Shown here one piece after another: positions 5,378-11,366 of a stretch of DNA of 21,763 bases. The translations under genes were made by a program, and so were the position numbers. The notes under the pieces are model-generated. The model was not told the DNA's origin. It was given only the letters and a program-made list of their open reading frames with translations, and did not search any database. Source of the stretch: a virus; IMG/VR virus record IMGVR_UViG_3300008113_001074, positions 1 through 21,763 of that record; one strand, written 5' to 3'. How positions within the stretch are numbered: position 1 is the stretch's first letter; every line of letters starts with the position of its first letter.

Positions 5378-6036
5378 TTAGCACCTCTCAGTCTGCCATC
5401 AAATACTGGTTTATTTATAACGTTAGACTTAGGTTCATAAATATCACTCCAGTTATTAGCAATGCTTGTATTCATAGCTAAAATTGGATCAAATCCATTA
5501 TCTTTAATCTTTTGTAACTTAGATAACATTAGCTGTTTAGCTTTTTCTGTCATTGGTTTCTTGATAAATTTCCTAAACTCAACAAAGTCTTTCCAATGAA
5601 TTTCTTCCAACCAATCAGGTAGTTCTAATGTTATTTCTTTGTTTTTTGTTTCTTGTTTATTGTTTATTGTTAGGGTTACGGATGGGTTCCCACTCGTAAC
5701 CGAGTCGGTTTCTGTTTGCTTTTTAGGTCTACCACCACTTTTACCATTGATTTTATTGGTTTTTTTCTGCTTTTTATAGTCAGCTATTTTTTGATCGCAA
5801 TGTTTATTTCTAAAACCGTTATCAACTTGCTGAAAGAACTCATTTAAAATTGTTATGACTTCTTCACGATAATCTTCCAATCTTAAACGTCTGAGCATAC
5901 CGTTAAAATCTTTAGCGATAGGTTCCTCAGTATCGTAATAATGGTCTATTAATCTGCGATAAACAGCTTCCTCAACTAGCGATAGATGAGCTGTGTGTAG
6001 ATTCCAAACGGAAATTTCGAACTTGTAGTAATGCAT
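5374..6036 (-). CDS. DUF1376 phage replication initiation / helicase-loader protein
   Basis: This protein has 220 residues. The N-terminus (HYYKFEISVWNLHTAHLSLV, then EEAVYRRLIDHYYDTEEPI, residues about 3-41) is the DUF1376 domain found in phage replication proteins. A Lys/Asn/Thr-rich linker (about 90-130) follows, containing GGRPKKQ, and a C-terminal helical segment, LPDWLEEIHWKDFVEFRKF, resembles DnaT/DnaC-loading regions. It is probably the origin-recognition or loader protein that delivers the downstream helicase. AAAAGGTGA lies upstream of the ATG. The linker is low-complexity and is probably disordered. The upstream 6037-6140 stretch may contain the origin. Confidence 0.82.
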   Translation of the reverse strand: MHYYKFEISVWNLHTAHLSLVEEAVYRRLIDHYYDTEEPIAKDFNGMLRRLRLEDYREEVITILNEFFQQVDNGFRNKHCDQKIADYKKQKKTNKINGKSGGRPKKQTETDSVTSGNPSVTLTINNKQETKNKEITLELPDWLEEIHWKDFVEFRKFIKKPMTEKAKQLMLSKLQKIKDNGFDPILAMNTSIANNWSDIYEPKSNVINKPVFDGRLRGAK

Positions 6037-6060
6037 AAATCACCTTTTATCGTAAGGTAG

Positions 6061-6098
6061 TTATCACTGTAGGGTGGGATAAGGCAGGACGGTGATAA
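6061..6098. promoter_or_regulatory. Inverted repeat upstream of the replication gene (possible operator or origin element)
   Basis: TTATCACTGT (6061-6070) and ACGGTGATAA (6089-6098) form 10-bp arms with one mismatch around an 18-nt spacer. It lies 25 nt upstream of the DUF1376 start, in the short region between that gene and the zinc-ribbon gene. It could bind a dimeric regulator, form an mRNA hairpin hiding the ribosome site, or act in the replication origin. TTATCAC is DnaA-box-like but one base short. Confidence 0.4.
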
Positions 6099-6139
6099 AG
6101 CGTCTTTTCGGGTTGCACTCCCTAGCCATTCCCATAGAA

Positions 6140-6280
6140 CTATACCGTCTTATTTCTAATCCTGCAAGTCTTACAAATATCACTACTCTTAAACTGTATT
6201 ATCGACCGACTACGTTTGCAAACCGGACATAACTTCGTTGAGAACTGATAAGTCGTTTCCTGCTTCTTCTTTTGCTCCAT
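6140..6280 (-). CDS. Small zinc-ribbon protein
   Basis: This 46-residue ORF lies in the gap after the 6210-6647 gene and overlaps its 3' end in another frame. The ATG at 6280 follows TAGGG with fair spacing. It carries CPVC (residues 18-21) and CKTC (36-39) separated by SRSIIQF, a two-knuckle zinc ribbon, with a basic N-terminus (EQKKKQ) and C-terminus (RIRNKTV). Small proteins of this kind occur next to phage replication genes. It probably binds zinc and perhaps nucleic acid. The paired CxxC motifs in such a short frame make chance unlikely. Confidence 0.7.
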   Translation of the reverse strand: MEQKKKQETTYQFSTKLCPVCKRSRSIIQFKSSDICKTCRIRNKTV

Positions 6281-6647
6281 TTGACAACCCTATATGACAA
6301 AACTCTCTTAATTTCTGACCTCTTGGTGATACTTTTGGTAAAAAATACTTGCTCGATAATGGCGTAAACGGCTTAGGTTCTCTTGGTTTAACGTACTCCA
6401 CACCTTCTATCTTGATGCCTGTTTTAAGCAGTCCAGAAGGGCTGTAGGAGCCTTTAAACTCCTTAAGTAACCCTTCCCTTACCAACTCGTCAAACTCGCA
6501 CCTTAGATTCGCTAAAGTCGGTGCGTTCATCATTCCGTAAGCCTCAACAAACTGCTCAGGGCTTAGCGGATGATTCTTTAGAAAATTCATGCAGATTCGC
6601 CACCTTTTAGTGCCTTCTTTCGGTAGCTCTTGGAACATATCACTCAT
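6210..6647 (-). CDS. Hypothetical phage protein, possible winged-helix fold
   Basis: This 145-residue protein is of unrecognised family. Residues 14-62 (TKRWRICMNFLKNHPLS, then FVEAYGMMNAPTLANLRCEF and FDELVREGLLKEF) read like a winged-helix: helices followed by EGLLK, typical of the strand turn. The C-terminal part is Pro/Lys-rich (VKPREPKPF). It lies between replication genes and a coiled-coil-like gene whose stop it overlaps (GATGAGTGA). A regulatory or DNA-binding role is inference only. Its last 24 codons overlap the start of the zinc-ribbon gene. Confidence 0.65.
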   Translation of the reverse strand: MSDMFQELPKEGTKRWRICMNFLKNHPLSPEQFVEAYGMMNAPTLANLRCEFDELVREGLLKEFKGSYSPSGLLKTGIKIEGVEYVKPREPKPFTPLSSKYFLPKVSPRGQKLREFCHIGLSNGAKEEAGNDLSVLNEVMSGLQT

Positions 6648-6798
6648 CTTTACCCTCTACCTGACGCTTACGCCACAATGACTCTGACTTAGCCATCTGT
6701 TCCTTGAATTTTCTTGTGTTCTCACGTATCTCGTCTAAGCGATCTTCACGCTCGTTATATTCACGCTCGAACTCTTTAAGCCATACTGGATCACGCAT
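6640..6798 (-). CDS. Small charged, coiled-coil-like protein
   Basis: This is a 52-residue ORF. I chose ATG 6798 because AGGAG lies six bases upstream; an in-frame ATG at 6804 is too close. It begins MRDPVWLKEFEREYNEREDR and is one long charged helix (LDEIRENTRKFKEQMAK), with heptad spacing suggesting a coiled coil. It overlaps the following gene's ATG by 8 nt. No family recognised. Confidence 0.62.
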   Translation of the reverse strand: MRDPVWLKEFEREYNEREDRLDEIRENTRKFKEQMAKSESLWRKRQVEGKDE

Positions 6799-6807
6799 CT
6801 CCATCTC

Positions 6808-6906
6808 CTATAACATTAATAAAATAGTAACTGCCACACCTAGTGATACAGCCACCAACACACCTATTGCCATGCCTGTTACTGCTAATCCTATTAATTT
6901 ATTCAT
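6808..6906 (-). CDS. Single-span membrane peptide
   Basis: This 32-residue ORF has a strong GGAGGAAACG ribosome site before ATG 6906. It is almost entirely one hydrophobic helix (LIGLAVTGMAIGVLVAVSLG and VAVTILLML) after a short MNK start. It is the first gene of the leftward block after the control region. Possible membrane anchor or early host-take-over peptide; function unknown. Confidence 0.6.
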   Translation of the reverse strand: MNKLIGLAVTGMAIGVLVAVSLGVAVTILLML

Positions 6907-6964
6907 CGTTTCCTCCAATGAACGAATAGCTTGCCATACTTTTGATGTTTCTGCTTATAAATTA

Positions 6965-6999
6965 TTTCTATTGATTTCTATGTTTCTATTAATAAATAG
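6965..6999. promoter_or_regulatory. TTTCTAT iterations and dyad between divergent operons
   Basis: TTTCTAT occurs at 6965-6971, 6975-6981 and 6983-6989, roughly one helical turn apart. CTATT (6986-6990) and AATAG (6995-6999) form a small dyad overlapping the third copy. It lies between the leftward membrane-peptide gene and the -35 of the rightward promoter, where a repressor or activator would act. The Cro-like gene at 8566 encodes a candidate binder. Confidence 0.5.
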
Positions 7000-7002
7000 T
7001 TG

Positions 7003-7031
7003 TTGACCATGTTTACAAACGTAACTATGAT
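7003..7031 (+). promoter_or_regulatory. Strong sigma70-type promoter for the rightward early operon
   Basis: TTGACC (7003-7008) and TATGAT (7026-7031) are separated by 17 bp, close to the ideal. Transcription should start near 7038 and give a short leader ending in AAGGAG before ATG 7065. It faces away from the leftward genes starting at 6906. This is the clearest promoter in the window. Confidence 0.8.
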
Positions 7032-7064
7032 TCGTACATCAACTAAACAACGAAGGAGAAATAA

Positions 7065-7298
7065 ATGGACTTAACAATATACAAGCAAATGCCTGATTTG
7101 CAAAATGCAGATATAGACTTCCTTAACGACTTAGACGATACGTTACTTGGCAGACCTGCTGAAGATTACGAATGTGAAGAAAAAATGCAGATAGAGCTTG
7201 ATCGTATTGATAACGATATGGATTTATGGGATTCTGAAAGAATTGCTGAATTCGAGCGAGCTATGGATTACAAATCTAAATGTGGGGTGTGGCCATGA
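7065..7298 (+). CDS. Small acidic hypothetical protein, first gene of the rightward operon
   Basis: This 77-residue protein follows a clear AAGGAG ribosome site and is the first gene after the 7003-7031 promoter. It is Asp/Glu/Leu-rich, with YKQMPDLQNADIDFLNDLDD near the N-terminus and a helical, charged centre. No conserved catalytic pattern is visible and the family is unknown to me. Its TGA overlaps the next ATG (ATGA). First genes of early phage operons are often host-interfering, but nothing in the sequence proves this. Confidence 0.72.
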   Translation: MDLTIYKQMPDLQNADIDFLNDLDDTLLGRPAEDYECEEKMQIELDRIDNDMDLWDSERIAEFERAMDYKSKCGVWP

Positions 7299-7474
7299 TA
7301 GACAAATGGATGGTAGCGGAAATAACTTACGTTTTACGCTTAATGGTAGATAAATTTGAGCGTAGAGAATTATCACCTAGCGAACATGAAGTGCTTATGA
7401 TGGCTTACAGAGCCTTAGCACTACCACCGAAAGAAATACATTGGATGGCTAACGAAATGGAGAATGACGAATGA
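7295..7474 (+). CDS. Small hypothetical protein
   Basis: This is a 59-residue ORF. I chose ATG 7295 because it overlaps the upstream TGA (ATGA); an earlier in-frame ATG at 7280 is less likely. It reads MIDKWMVAEITYVLRLMVDK and then a charged segment with ERRELSPSEHEVLMMAYRAL, probably two helices. The family is not recognised. Its stop overlaps the next ATG. Confidence 0.65.
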   Translation: MIDKWMVAEITYVLRLMVDKFERRELSPSEHEVLMMAYRALALPPKEIHWMANEMENDE

Positions 7475-7554
7475 TTAAATGGTTAGACGAGCATCAAGTA
7501 GTTATAATTGGAATCCTTTTAGCGTTATGGATAGTATGTTCAAGTTTTGATTAA
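7471..7554 (+). CDS. Tiny membrane peptide
   Basis: This 27-residue ORF starts at ATG 7471, overlapping the upstream stop (ATGA). It begins MIKWLDEHQ and has one hydrophobic segment (VVIIGILLALWIVCSSF), enough for a single membrane span. It resembles other minimal phage membrane peptides by structure only. The function is unknown. A chance ORF is possible, but the coupled start supports it. Confidence 0.5.
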   Translation: MIKWLDEHQVVIIGILLALWIVCSSFD

Positions 7555-7569
7555 TTCAGGAGATAAATA

Positions 7570-8214
7570 ATGGGACAAGTTAATTTTGAAGTTTATGCTA
7601 GGTTGCAAAAATGCCGTGTAGAGTTGCAAAATATGGAACTCAAGAAATCAGGGCATAACAAATTTGCCGGATACCGTTACTTTGAATTAGGTGATTTTCT
7701 GCCAGCAGTTAATACGCTATTTGATATTTATGGTTTGGCTTACTCGCTACAGTTTGATCGTGAAATGGCTACCATGTTTATCATTGATGTAAAAAATGGT
7801 AACTCAATTAAGTTTACCTGCCCTATGGAGCAAGCGATCCTAAAAGGCTGTATGCCTGTACAGAATCTAGGCGCATCAATAACCTACATTACTCGTTATC
7901 TTTTAGTTATGGCTTTAGCAATATCCGAGCATGACGCTGTGGACGCTTCAGAGCCTACGAAAGAGAAAAAGACTATATCTGCTACAGACGGTGCTAGAGA
8001 AGCCTTAGACGCTCGTTTAGCCGCCTTAGTGGACAAGTTATCGAATCATATTCAGGCACAGTTTGATGCAGGTAATGAATGGGCTGCGTTTGAAGCATGG
8101 GATTTGCGAGATCAGACTACCTATGATGTAACAGCATCAACGGCAGTATGGGCGCAATTAAGCAGTAAATGTCGCAGTACATTAAAGACAATGAATCAAG
8201 AAGCTAAAGGATAA
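7570..8214 (+). CDS. ERF family single-strand DNA annealing protein
   Basis: This 214-residue protein contains KSGHNKFAGYRYFELGDFLP (26-45) and then LGASITYITRYLLVMAL, both characteristic of the ERF superfamily of phage recombinases (P22 Erf and relatives). These proteins anneal complementary single strands and support recombination and genome circularisation. The C-terminal third is a variable Ala/Lys-rich region. A good ribosome site (CAGGAG) lies upstream. The next gene's SSB-like tail suggests a shared ssDNA-handling function, and the Ref and VRR-NUC nucleases on the other strand would work in the same pathway. Confidence 0.87.
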   Translation: MGQVNFEVYARLQKCRVELQNMELKKSGHNKFAGYRYFELGDFLPAVNTLFDIYGLAYSLQFDREMATMFIIDVKNGNSIKFTCPMEQAILKGCMPVQNLGASITYITRYLLVMALAISEHDAVDASEPTKEKKTISATDGAREALDARLAALVDKLSNHIQAQFDAGNEWAAFEAWDLRDQTTYDVTASTAVWAQLSSKCRSTLKTMNQEAKG

Positions 8215-8218
8215 ATAA

Positions 8219-8464
8219 ATGGCATATGAAGCGAAACCAGGTACATTTTCCCTGTTTAAAAATGACAAGAAAGAATCCGACAAACATCCAGATTATCGTG
8301 GAGACGGTAAGGACGCAGACGGTAATGCGATCTGGGTTAGTGCTTGGTTAAAAGAAGGCAAGTCAGGTAAGTTTATGAGCTGCTCATTTAAGTTAAAGGA
8401 CGAGAAGCCTAAAGCAAAGCCTGAAAAGTTTTATGATGACGATTTATCTGACGCACCCTTTTAA
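8219..8464 (+). CDS. Small protein with SSB-like acidic C-terminal tail (DUF736-like)
   Basis: This protein is 81 residues. The core (LFKNDKKESDKHPDYRG, then VSAWLKEGKSGKFMS) resembles small phage/plasmid DUF736-like proteins. The C-terminus DDDLSDAPF is close to the acidic tip of bacterial SSB (DDDIPF), which docks recombination and replication partners. It starts 4 nt after the ERF gene and would be co-translated. I infer it binds or mimics SSB during annealing. The OB-fold is not obvious, so a direct ssDNA-binding role is not proven. Confidence 0.72.
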   Translation: MAYEAKPGTFSLFKNDKKESDKHPDYRGDGKDADGNAIWVSAWLKEGKSGKFMSCSFKLKDEKPKAKPEKFYDDDLSDAPF

Positions 8465-8501
8465 TGTTTAGTCCAGCTAGAGGTGACTTATAACGCTAGC
8501 A

Positions 8502-8548
8502 GCAGGGGCTATTCGTCTCCTTCGGAACACTCTCGGTAGTGACCCTGC
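8502..8548 (+). ncRNA. Possible structured leader hairpin upstream of the Cro-like gene
   Basis: GCAGGG (8502-8507) pairs with CCCTGC (8543-8548). The pairing extends through GCTA (8508-8511) with TAGT (8537-8540) past a 2-nt GA bulge, giving a 10-bp stem around a 25-nt loop that contains TTCG. It sits in the 101-nt gap between the SSB-tail gene and the HTH gene and could be an attenuator, regulatory RNA or ribosome-site control. No known class recognised. Confidence 0.35.
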
Positions 8549-8565
8549 ACTTACAAAGGAAAACA

Positions 8566-8757
8566 ATGAAACTGTTAGATTATTTACAAAAGACTTATGA
8601 CGTTAAGAATGACCGTCAGCTTGCACTAAAGCTAGGATTTAGCACACCTACATTATCTAAGATTCGTACAGGTAAGTATCCAGTTAGCGCAGATATGATT
8701 ATCGCTATCCACGAGACGTTTGGAATGACAATTAAGGATATAAAGAAATTACTATGA
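8566..8757 (+). CDS. Cro/CI-like helix-turn-helix DNA-binding protein
   Basis: This is a 63-residue protein; I chose ATG 8566 because AAAGGA lies 5 nt upstream, although an in-frame ATG lies at 8539. The HTH reads RQLALKLGFSTPTLSKIRTG (about residues 17-36), the classic helix-turn-helix spacing, followed by YPVSADMIIAIHETFGM. It probably binds an operator as a dimer and switches early transcription; the TTTCTAT repeats at 6965-6989 are candidate sites. No integrase or antirepressor is visible, so lysogeny is not implied. Its stop overlaps the next ATG. Confidence 0.82.
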   Translation: MKLLDYLQKTYDVKNDRQLALKLGFSTPTLSKIRTGKYPVSADMIIAIHETFGMTIKDIKKLL

Positions 8758-8957
8758 GAATTCTATTTCTACTAGGAGTTAGCTTGATGTTGCTAGGTAT
8801 TACATTAGCGATACAAGACAAGCTAGAGCATGAATACGAACGTGGCTATCAAGACGCTATACGCTCGTTAAGTACAAGACAAGTTGATAACCTGTGTATT
8901 AAATGGTGGTTTCAGTCTGATCTGGAAGCAGCCAGAAAGAGGGCTTGTGGCAAATGA
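8754..8957 (+). CDS. Small membrane-anchored phage protein
   Basis: This 67-residue protein has an N-terminal hydrophobic segment (ILFLLGVSLMLLGITLAI, residues 3-20), then a charged part with YERGYQDAIRSLSTRQVDNL and KWWFQSDLEAA. The start overlaps the HTH stop by ATGA. It is probably membrane-anchored with a soluble domain on one side. I recall similar unannotated small proteins in phages; function unknown. CIKWW could be a conserved signature. Confidence 0.65.
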   Translation: MRILFLLGVSLMLLGITLAIQDKLEHEYERGYQDAIRSLSTRQVDNLCIKWWFQSDLEAARKRACGK

Positions 8958-9136
8958 CTTGGGTTAAATCTTACTGTGGTGGCAAACCTAACTATACAAT
9001 TGGAGGATACATGGAAACTATTGAAGAAGCGTATAAAAAAAAACGTGAAGAAGTTAAAGACTTAAACGAGATTATCTATCATCTACGCATGGAGATTAAA
9101 CGCCTACAAGAGATAATCACTGAGTCTAAACACTAA
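8954..9136 (+). CDS. Small coiled-coil protein
   Basis: This is a 60-residue ORF whose ATG 8954 overlaps the previous stop. Another in-frame ATG at 9011 has a stronger ribosome site (GGAGG) and would give 41 residues. After MTWVKSYCGGKPNYTIGGY comes a charged heptad-like helix (KKKREEVKDLNEII, then LRMEIKRLQEII), a likely coiled coil. Its end overlaps the convergent phosphoesterase gene by 11 nt. No family recognised. Confidence 0.6.
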   Translation: MTWVKSYCGGKPNYTIGGYMETIEEAYKKKREEVKDLNEIIYHLRMEIKRLQEIITESKH

Positions 9137-10088
9137 TCACTTGCCCTCTAAAGTAAACAAGTCCTTCATCCTCATCAATAACCTCACACAGCTCAGGTGG
9201 CATTAACTTACCATTGTGGAATGTTAGTACCCCAAAACCTGAGCGATGGTTAGCTGGATTATCTTCAGAATACGTAAAGGCATCAGCATCAACTTGAGCT
9301 AATGTACCTGTATCCACACCGTATCTAGTACCGCTATAGTCAGTCCACGGAGTTACTTTAAGGCTGTGCAAATGACCAGTTATCATATTAGCACCAGATT
9401 TTAAAATGTTGTTATAAATACTATGAATTCCATTATGATAACGATGCTTAATCATAGTGTCACCGTTAATCATCAGAGACATTGAGAATCGCCATAGTGG
9501 GAAATGCTCTGCTAGATTCATACCCATTACGCCCTTAAATGTATCGCCTACCTGAGACTGTAAACGAGCGTTAAAGCGTAAATCGTGGTTGCCCCAACAG
9601 AAGTGTAACTGTGCGCCTGTAGCAACCTTCTGAATCTCCTCTAAACGATCCTGACACGCTTCTAGCTCCTGTTTTACCGATGGCATTGATTGCCACGTAC
9701 CACCAGCCGGATGACGAGAAATTGACGCACCGTCAAAAGCATCACCGTTAATGACCACAATCTTAGGTTTTAACTCTTTGACAAGTTTTACAAAAGCCCT
9801 GTGAGCTGTGGAGATAATGTCAGGCCAGTAATGGCAGTCAGAAGCCACCATAACGACACCAGAGTCGATTTTTGCCGTTGCCCTAACTCCGTTCTCAGGA
9901 TAAACAATCTTAGCGTCTGGACTGTTTCTAGCCACTCCTAAGAGCTTAACTCCTTGACGTAATTCGACCTTACGTCTGCGATGGTGAGCGTTACGAACAT
10001 CTATTCCTAAGTGATTAGCGACTGCACTAACACTGCCTAAGTTATTCCATAGCTCAATAAAATGAGCGTCAGTAATTTTTGATCTCAT
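9126..10088 (-). CDS. Metallophosphoesterase with N-terminal helix-turn-helix
   Basis: This 320-residue protein has a full calcineurin-like set: DCH (Asp84-x-His86), GDAFDG (115-120), GNHD (166-169), YHNG (His218) and GHLH (238-241), which bind two metal ions and hydrolyse phosphoesters. The first 40 residues (DAHFIELWNNLGSVSAVANH and a RRRK end) read as a helix-turn-helix, so it may be directed to DNA. Similar phage proteins are thought to be nucleases or phosphodiesterases. The substrate is unknown. It is convergent with the early operon and precedes the lysis region, which may place it among late or middle genes. Confidence 0.87.
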   Translation of the reverse strand: MRSKITDAHFIELWNNLGSVSAVANHLGIDVRNAHHRRRKVELRQGVKLLGVARNSPDAKIVYPENGVRATAKIDSGVVMVASDCHYWPDIISTAHRAFVKLVKELKPKIVVINGDAFDGASISRHPAGGTWQSMPSVKQELEACQDRLEEIQKVATGAQLHFCWGNHDLRFNARLQSQVGDTFKGVMGMNLAEHFPLWRFSMSLMINGDTMIKHRYHNGIHSIYNNILKSGANMITGHLHSLKVTPWTDYSGTRYGVDTGTLAQVDADAFTYSEDNPANHRSGFGVLTFHNGKLMPPELCEVIDEDEGLVYFRGQVISV

Positions 10089-10094
10089 AAGTCC

Positions 10095-10310
10095 TCATGA
10101 AACGTAGCGCACGAACTCACCACACCATTCATCAGAGGCGGTTAGTGCAAAGGAAAAGGAAACGCCACCATTATCTTCAGGTAGCACAGTAGGGGGGAAT
10201 CGGTGACATTCGCCTAAACTTGCTTCTTTGTCCGGCTTAAAGAAGGCACAAGTTCGGCACATCGGCATACAATCAGCAGGAATATTAGAGGCACTTCCTT
10301 TTTTCGACAT
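10095..10310 (-). CDS. Small Cys-rich putative metal-binding protein
   Basis: This 71-residue protein has cysteines arranged C-x3-C-x2-C (CMPMCRTC), then GECHRFPP and a final WCGEF. A cluster of four or more Cys residues with the C-x(n)-RFPP and WC endings recalls a widespread phage family of small zinc or iron-sulfur proteins, whose function is unknown. It overlaps the preceding signal-peptide gene by 26 nt. The position, next to lysis and phosphoesterase genes, is common but does not explain its role. Confidence 0.7.
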   Translation of the reverse strand: MSKKGSASNIPADCMPMCRTCAFFKPDKEASLGECHRFPPTVLPEDNGGVSFSFALTASDEWCGEFVRYVS

Positions 10311-10491
10311 CTTGTAAAGCCTTTTCTAGTTCTTCAATACGATACTGCTGGTACTGAATTACTCTGTTTAGTTCGTTATAAAGCGCACGAGTATTATTTA
10401 CTTCTTCTCTTGATAACAACAGATTGCCATTATCATCTAAAGTCGCTGCCGTTGCAACACTAGCAAGTAATAAAATAGCAATCCATCGCAT
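10285..10491 (-). CDS. Small exported protein, possible Rz-like spanin component
   Basis: I take ATG 10491 as the start because AGGAG lies 6 nt upstream; a longer frame begins at TTG 10497. The 68-residue protein has a signal-peptide-like start (MRWIAILLLASVATA, cleavage after ATA-A). A coiled-coil-like helix follows (NELNRVIQYQQYRIEELEKA). It sits right after the M15 endolysin, so it may help disrupt the outer membrane like Rz/Rz1. There is no lipobox Cys in the usual place and no long proline-rich region, so this is inference. Confidence 0.62.
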   Translation of the reverse strand: MRWIAILLLASVATAATLDDNGNLLLSREEVNNTRALYNELNRVIQYQQYRIEELEKALQDVEKRKCL

Positions 10492-10500
10492 AATCAACTC

Positions 10501-10965
10501 CTAAACTATTAATCCATTGGAATAAACAGTCTTACCGTTTTTAGATGTTGCAGTTAGATTTTGCTTCTTTAGATTCTTAGGATCGTAAGATACGTGAACC
10601 CAGCCGGAATCAGGAACTCCAGGAGTATAGAACTCTAGGATTAGCTGCGTATAAGTTAAATTATCCGAAATCCACTGCGCTAGATCAGCGTTAGGAATAC
10701 TAGGTATCTCTATATCGGCAGCCTGACCTTTGCAATGATCAGAGGACTTCGACCCACCGACCTTAGCATTAACATCTGGATGACGAAATCCAGAATTCAC
10801 CTTAACACCAGTTTTAAAGTTATCACGAATAGGCTGTAGCACCTTCTCGCATAAGGTCTTTAGATTCTGTATATCTGCTTCAGTAGGCTCATTCTTCATG
10901 CCAAAACGTAAAGCAGTCTCGCTCTTAGTTAATTCTTGTAGGCTAAAGTTTTCTGATAACTTCAT
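10501..10965 (-). CDS. M15 family peptidase, probable endolysin
   Basis: This 154-residue protein contains NSGFRHPDVNAKVGG (57-71), SSDHCKGQAADI (74-85) and SGWVHVSY (120-127). The zinc ligands are His77, Asp84 and His124, with the M15_3 (D-Ala-D-Ala/L-Ala-D-Glu peptidase) pattern. It should cut peptidoglycan cross-links to lyse the cell. It has no signal peptide, so a holin is needed; the gene just upstream, overlapping by ATGA, is that holin. Size is normal for phage M15 endolysins. Confidence 0.88.
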   Translation of the reverse strand: MKLSENFSLQELTKSETALRFGMKNEPTEADIQNLKTLCEKVLQPIRDNFKTGVKVNSGFRHPDVNAKVGGSKSSDHCKGQAADIEIPSIPNADLAQWISDNLTYTQLILEFYTPGVPDSGWVHVSYDPKNLKKQNLTATSKNGKTVYSNGLIV

Positions 10966-11366
10966 TTCTTCATATCCATAATCTTCTCAAGTGTGCGACC
11001 ACCGAAATAGAACGACATGACCAGCATACCCCATTGACCAAGCAACTCAACAAAAGCATCAGCTATATCTAATGCAGCAGCATCAAGGATAGCCAGTACC
11101 AAATACGATACCAAAATGTAAATTAATGTCATAGGACGAATGTTCTTAGATAACCAAGAATCACTAGCCATATCAGCTTGCATACGTTCCGTTAGGTTAT
11201 TCTGCTCAACCTCGTATAACTTAGTATCATTAGCCATCTTAGCTAATTCACCATCTTGAGCCATCTTAGCTAGGTCTAACTGAGCCTTAGCTTTAGCTTC
11301 AGGATCAGGAATTAACTTATCAATTAACTTTCCACCTATATTTAGAATTGCGTCTAGTCCAATCAT
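10962..11366 (-). CDS. Holin (3TM family type)
   Basis: Of the two ATGs at 11369 and 11366, I prefer 11366 because the GGAGG ribosome site is 5 nt away; the earlier one overlaps the upstream stop. The product is 134 residues, with a Lys/Asp helix, then hydrophobic segments after IRPM (TLIYILVSYLVLAIL) and GMLVMSFYFGGRTLEKI. This is the layout of the PF11351-type holins (holin of 3TMs). It forms membrane holes so the endolysin can reach peptidoglycan. It is encoded directly before the endolysin and coupled to it. Confidence 0.8.
   Translation of the reverse strand: MIGLDAILNIGGKLIDKLIPDPEAKAKAQLDLAKMAQDGELAKMANDTKLYEVEQNNLTERMQADMASDSWLSKNIRPMTLIYILVSYLVLAILDAAALDIADAFVELLGQWGMLVMSFYFGGRTLEKIMDMKK

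Noticed and set aside
6061-6070. DnaA box in TTATCACTGT
   Set aside because: It lacks one base of the TTATNCACA consensus, so I treat it only as one arm of an inverted repeat.
6064-6135. 23-codon leftward ORF between the zinc ribbon and the replication gene
   Set aside because: It has no clear ribosome site, no motif, and overlaps the inverted repeat; not supportable.
6704-7006. Rightward frame across the small leftward genes and control region
   Set aside because: It runs against two ORFs with good ribosome sites and crosses the promoter region; no motif.
8466-8494. Rightward promoter before the Cro-like gene (TATAAC at 8489-8494)
   Set aside because: The -10 is reasonable, but the hexamer 17 bp upstream, GTTTAG, barely matches a -35; not supportable.
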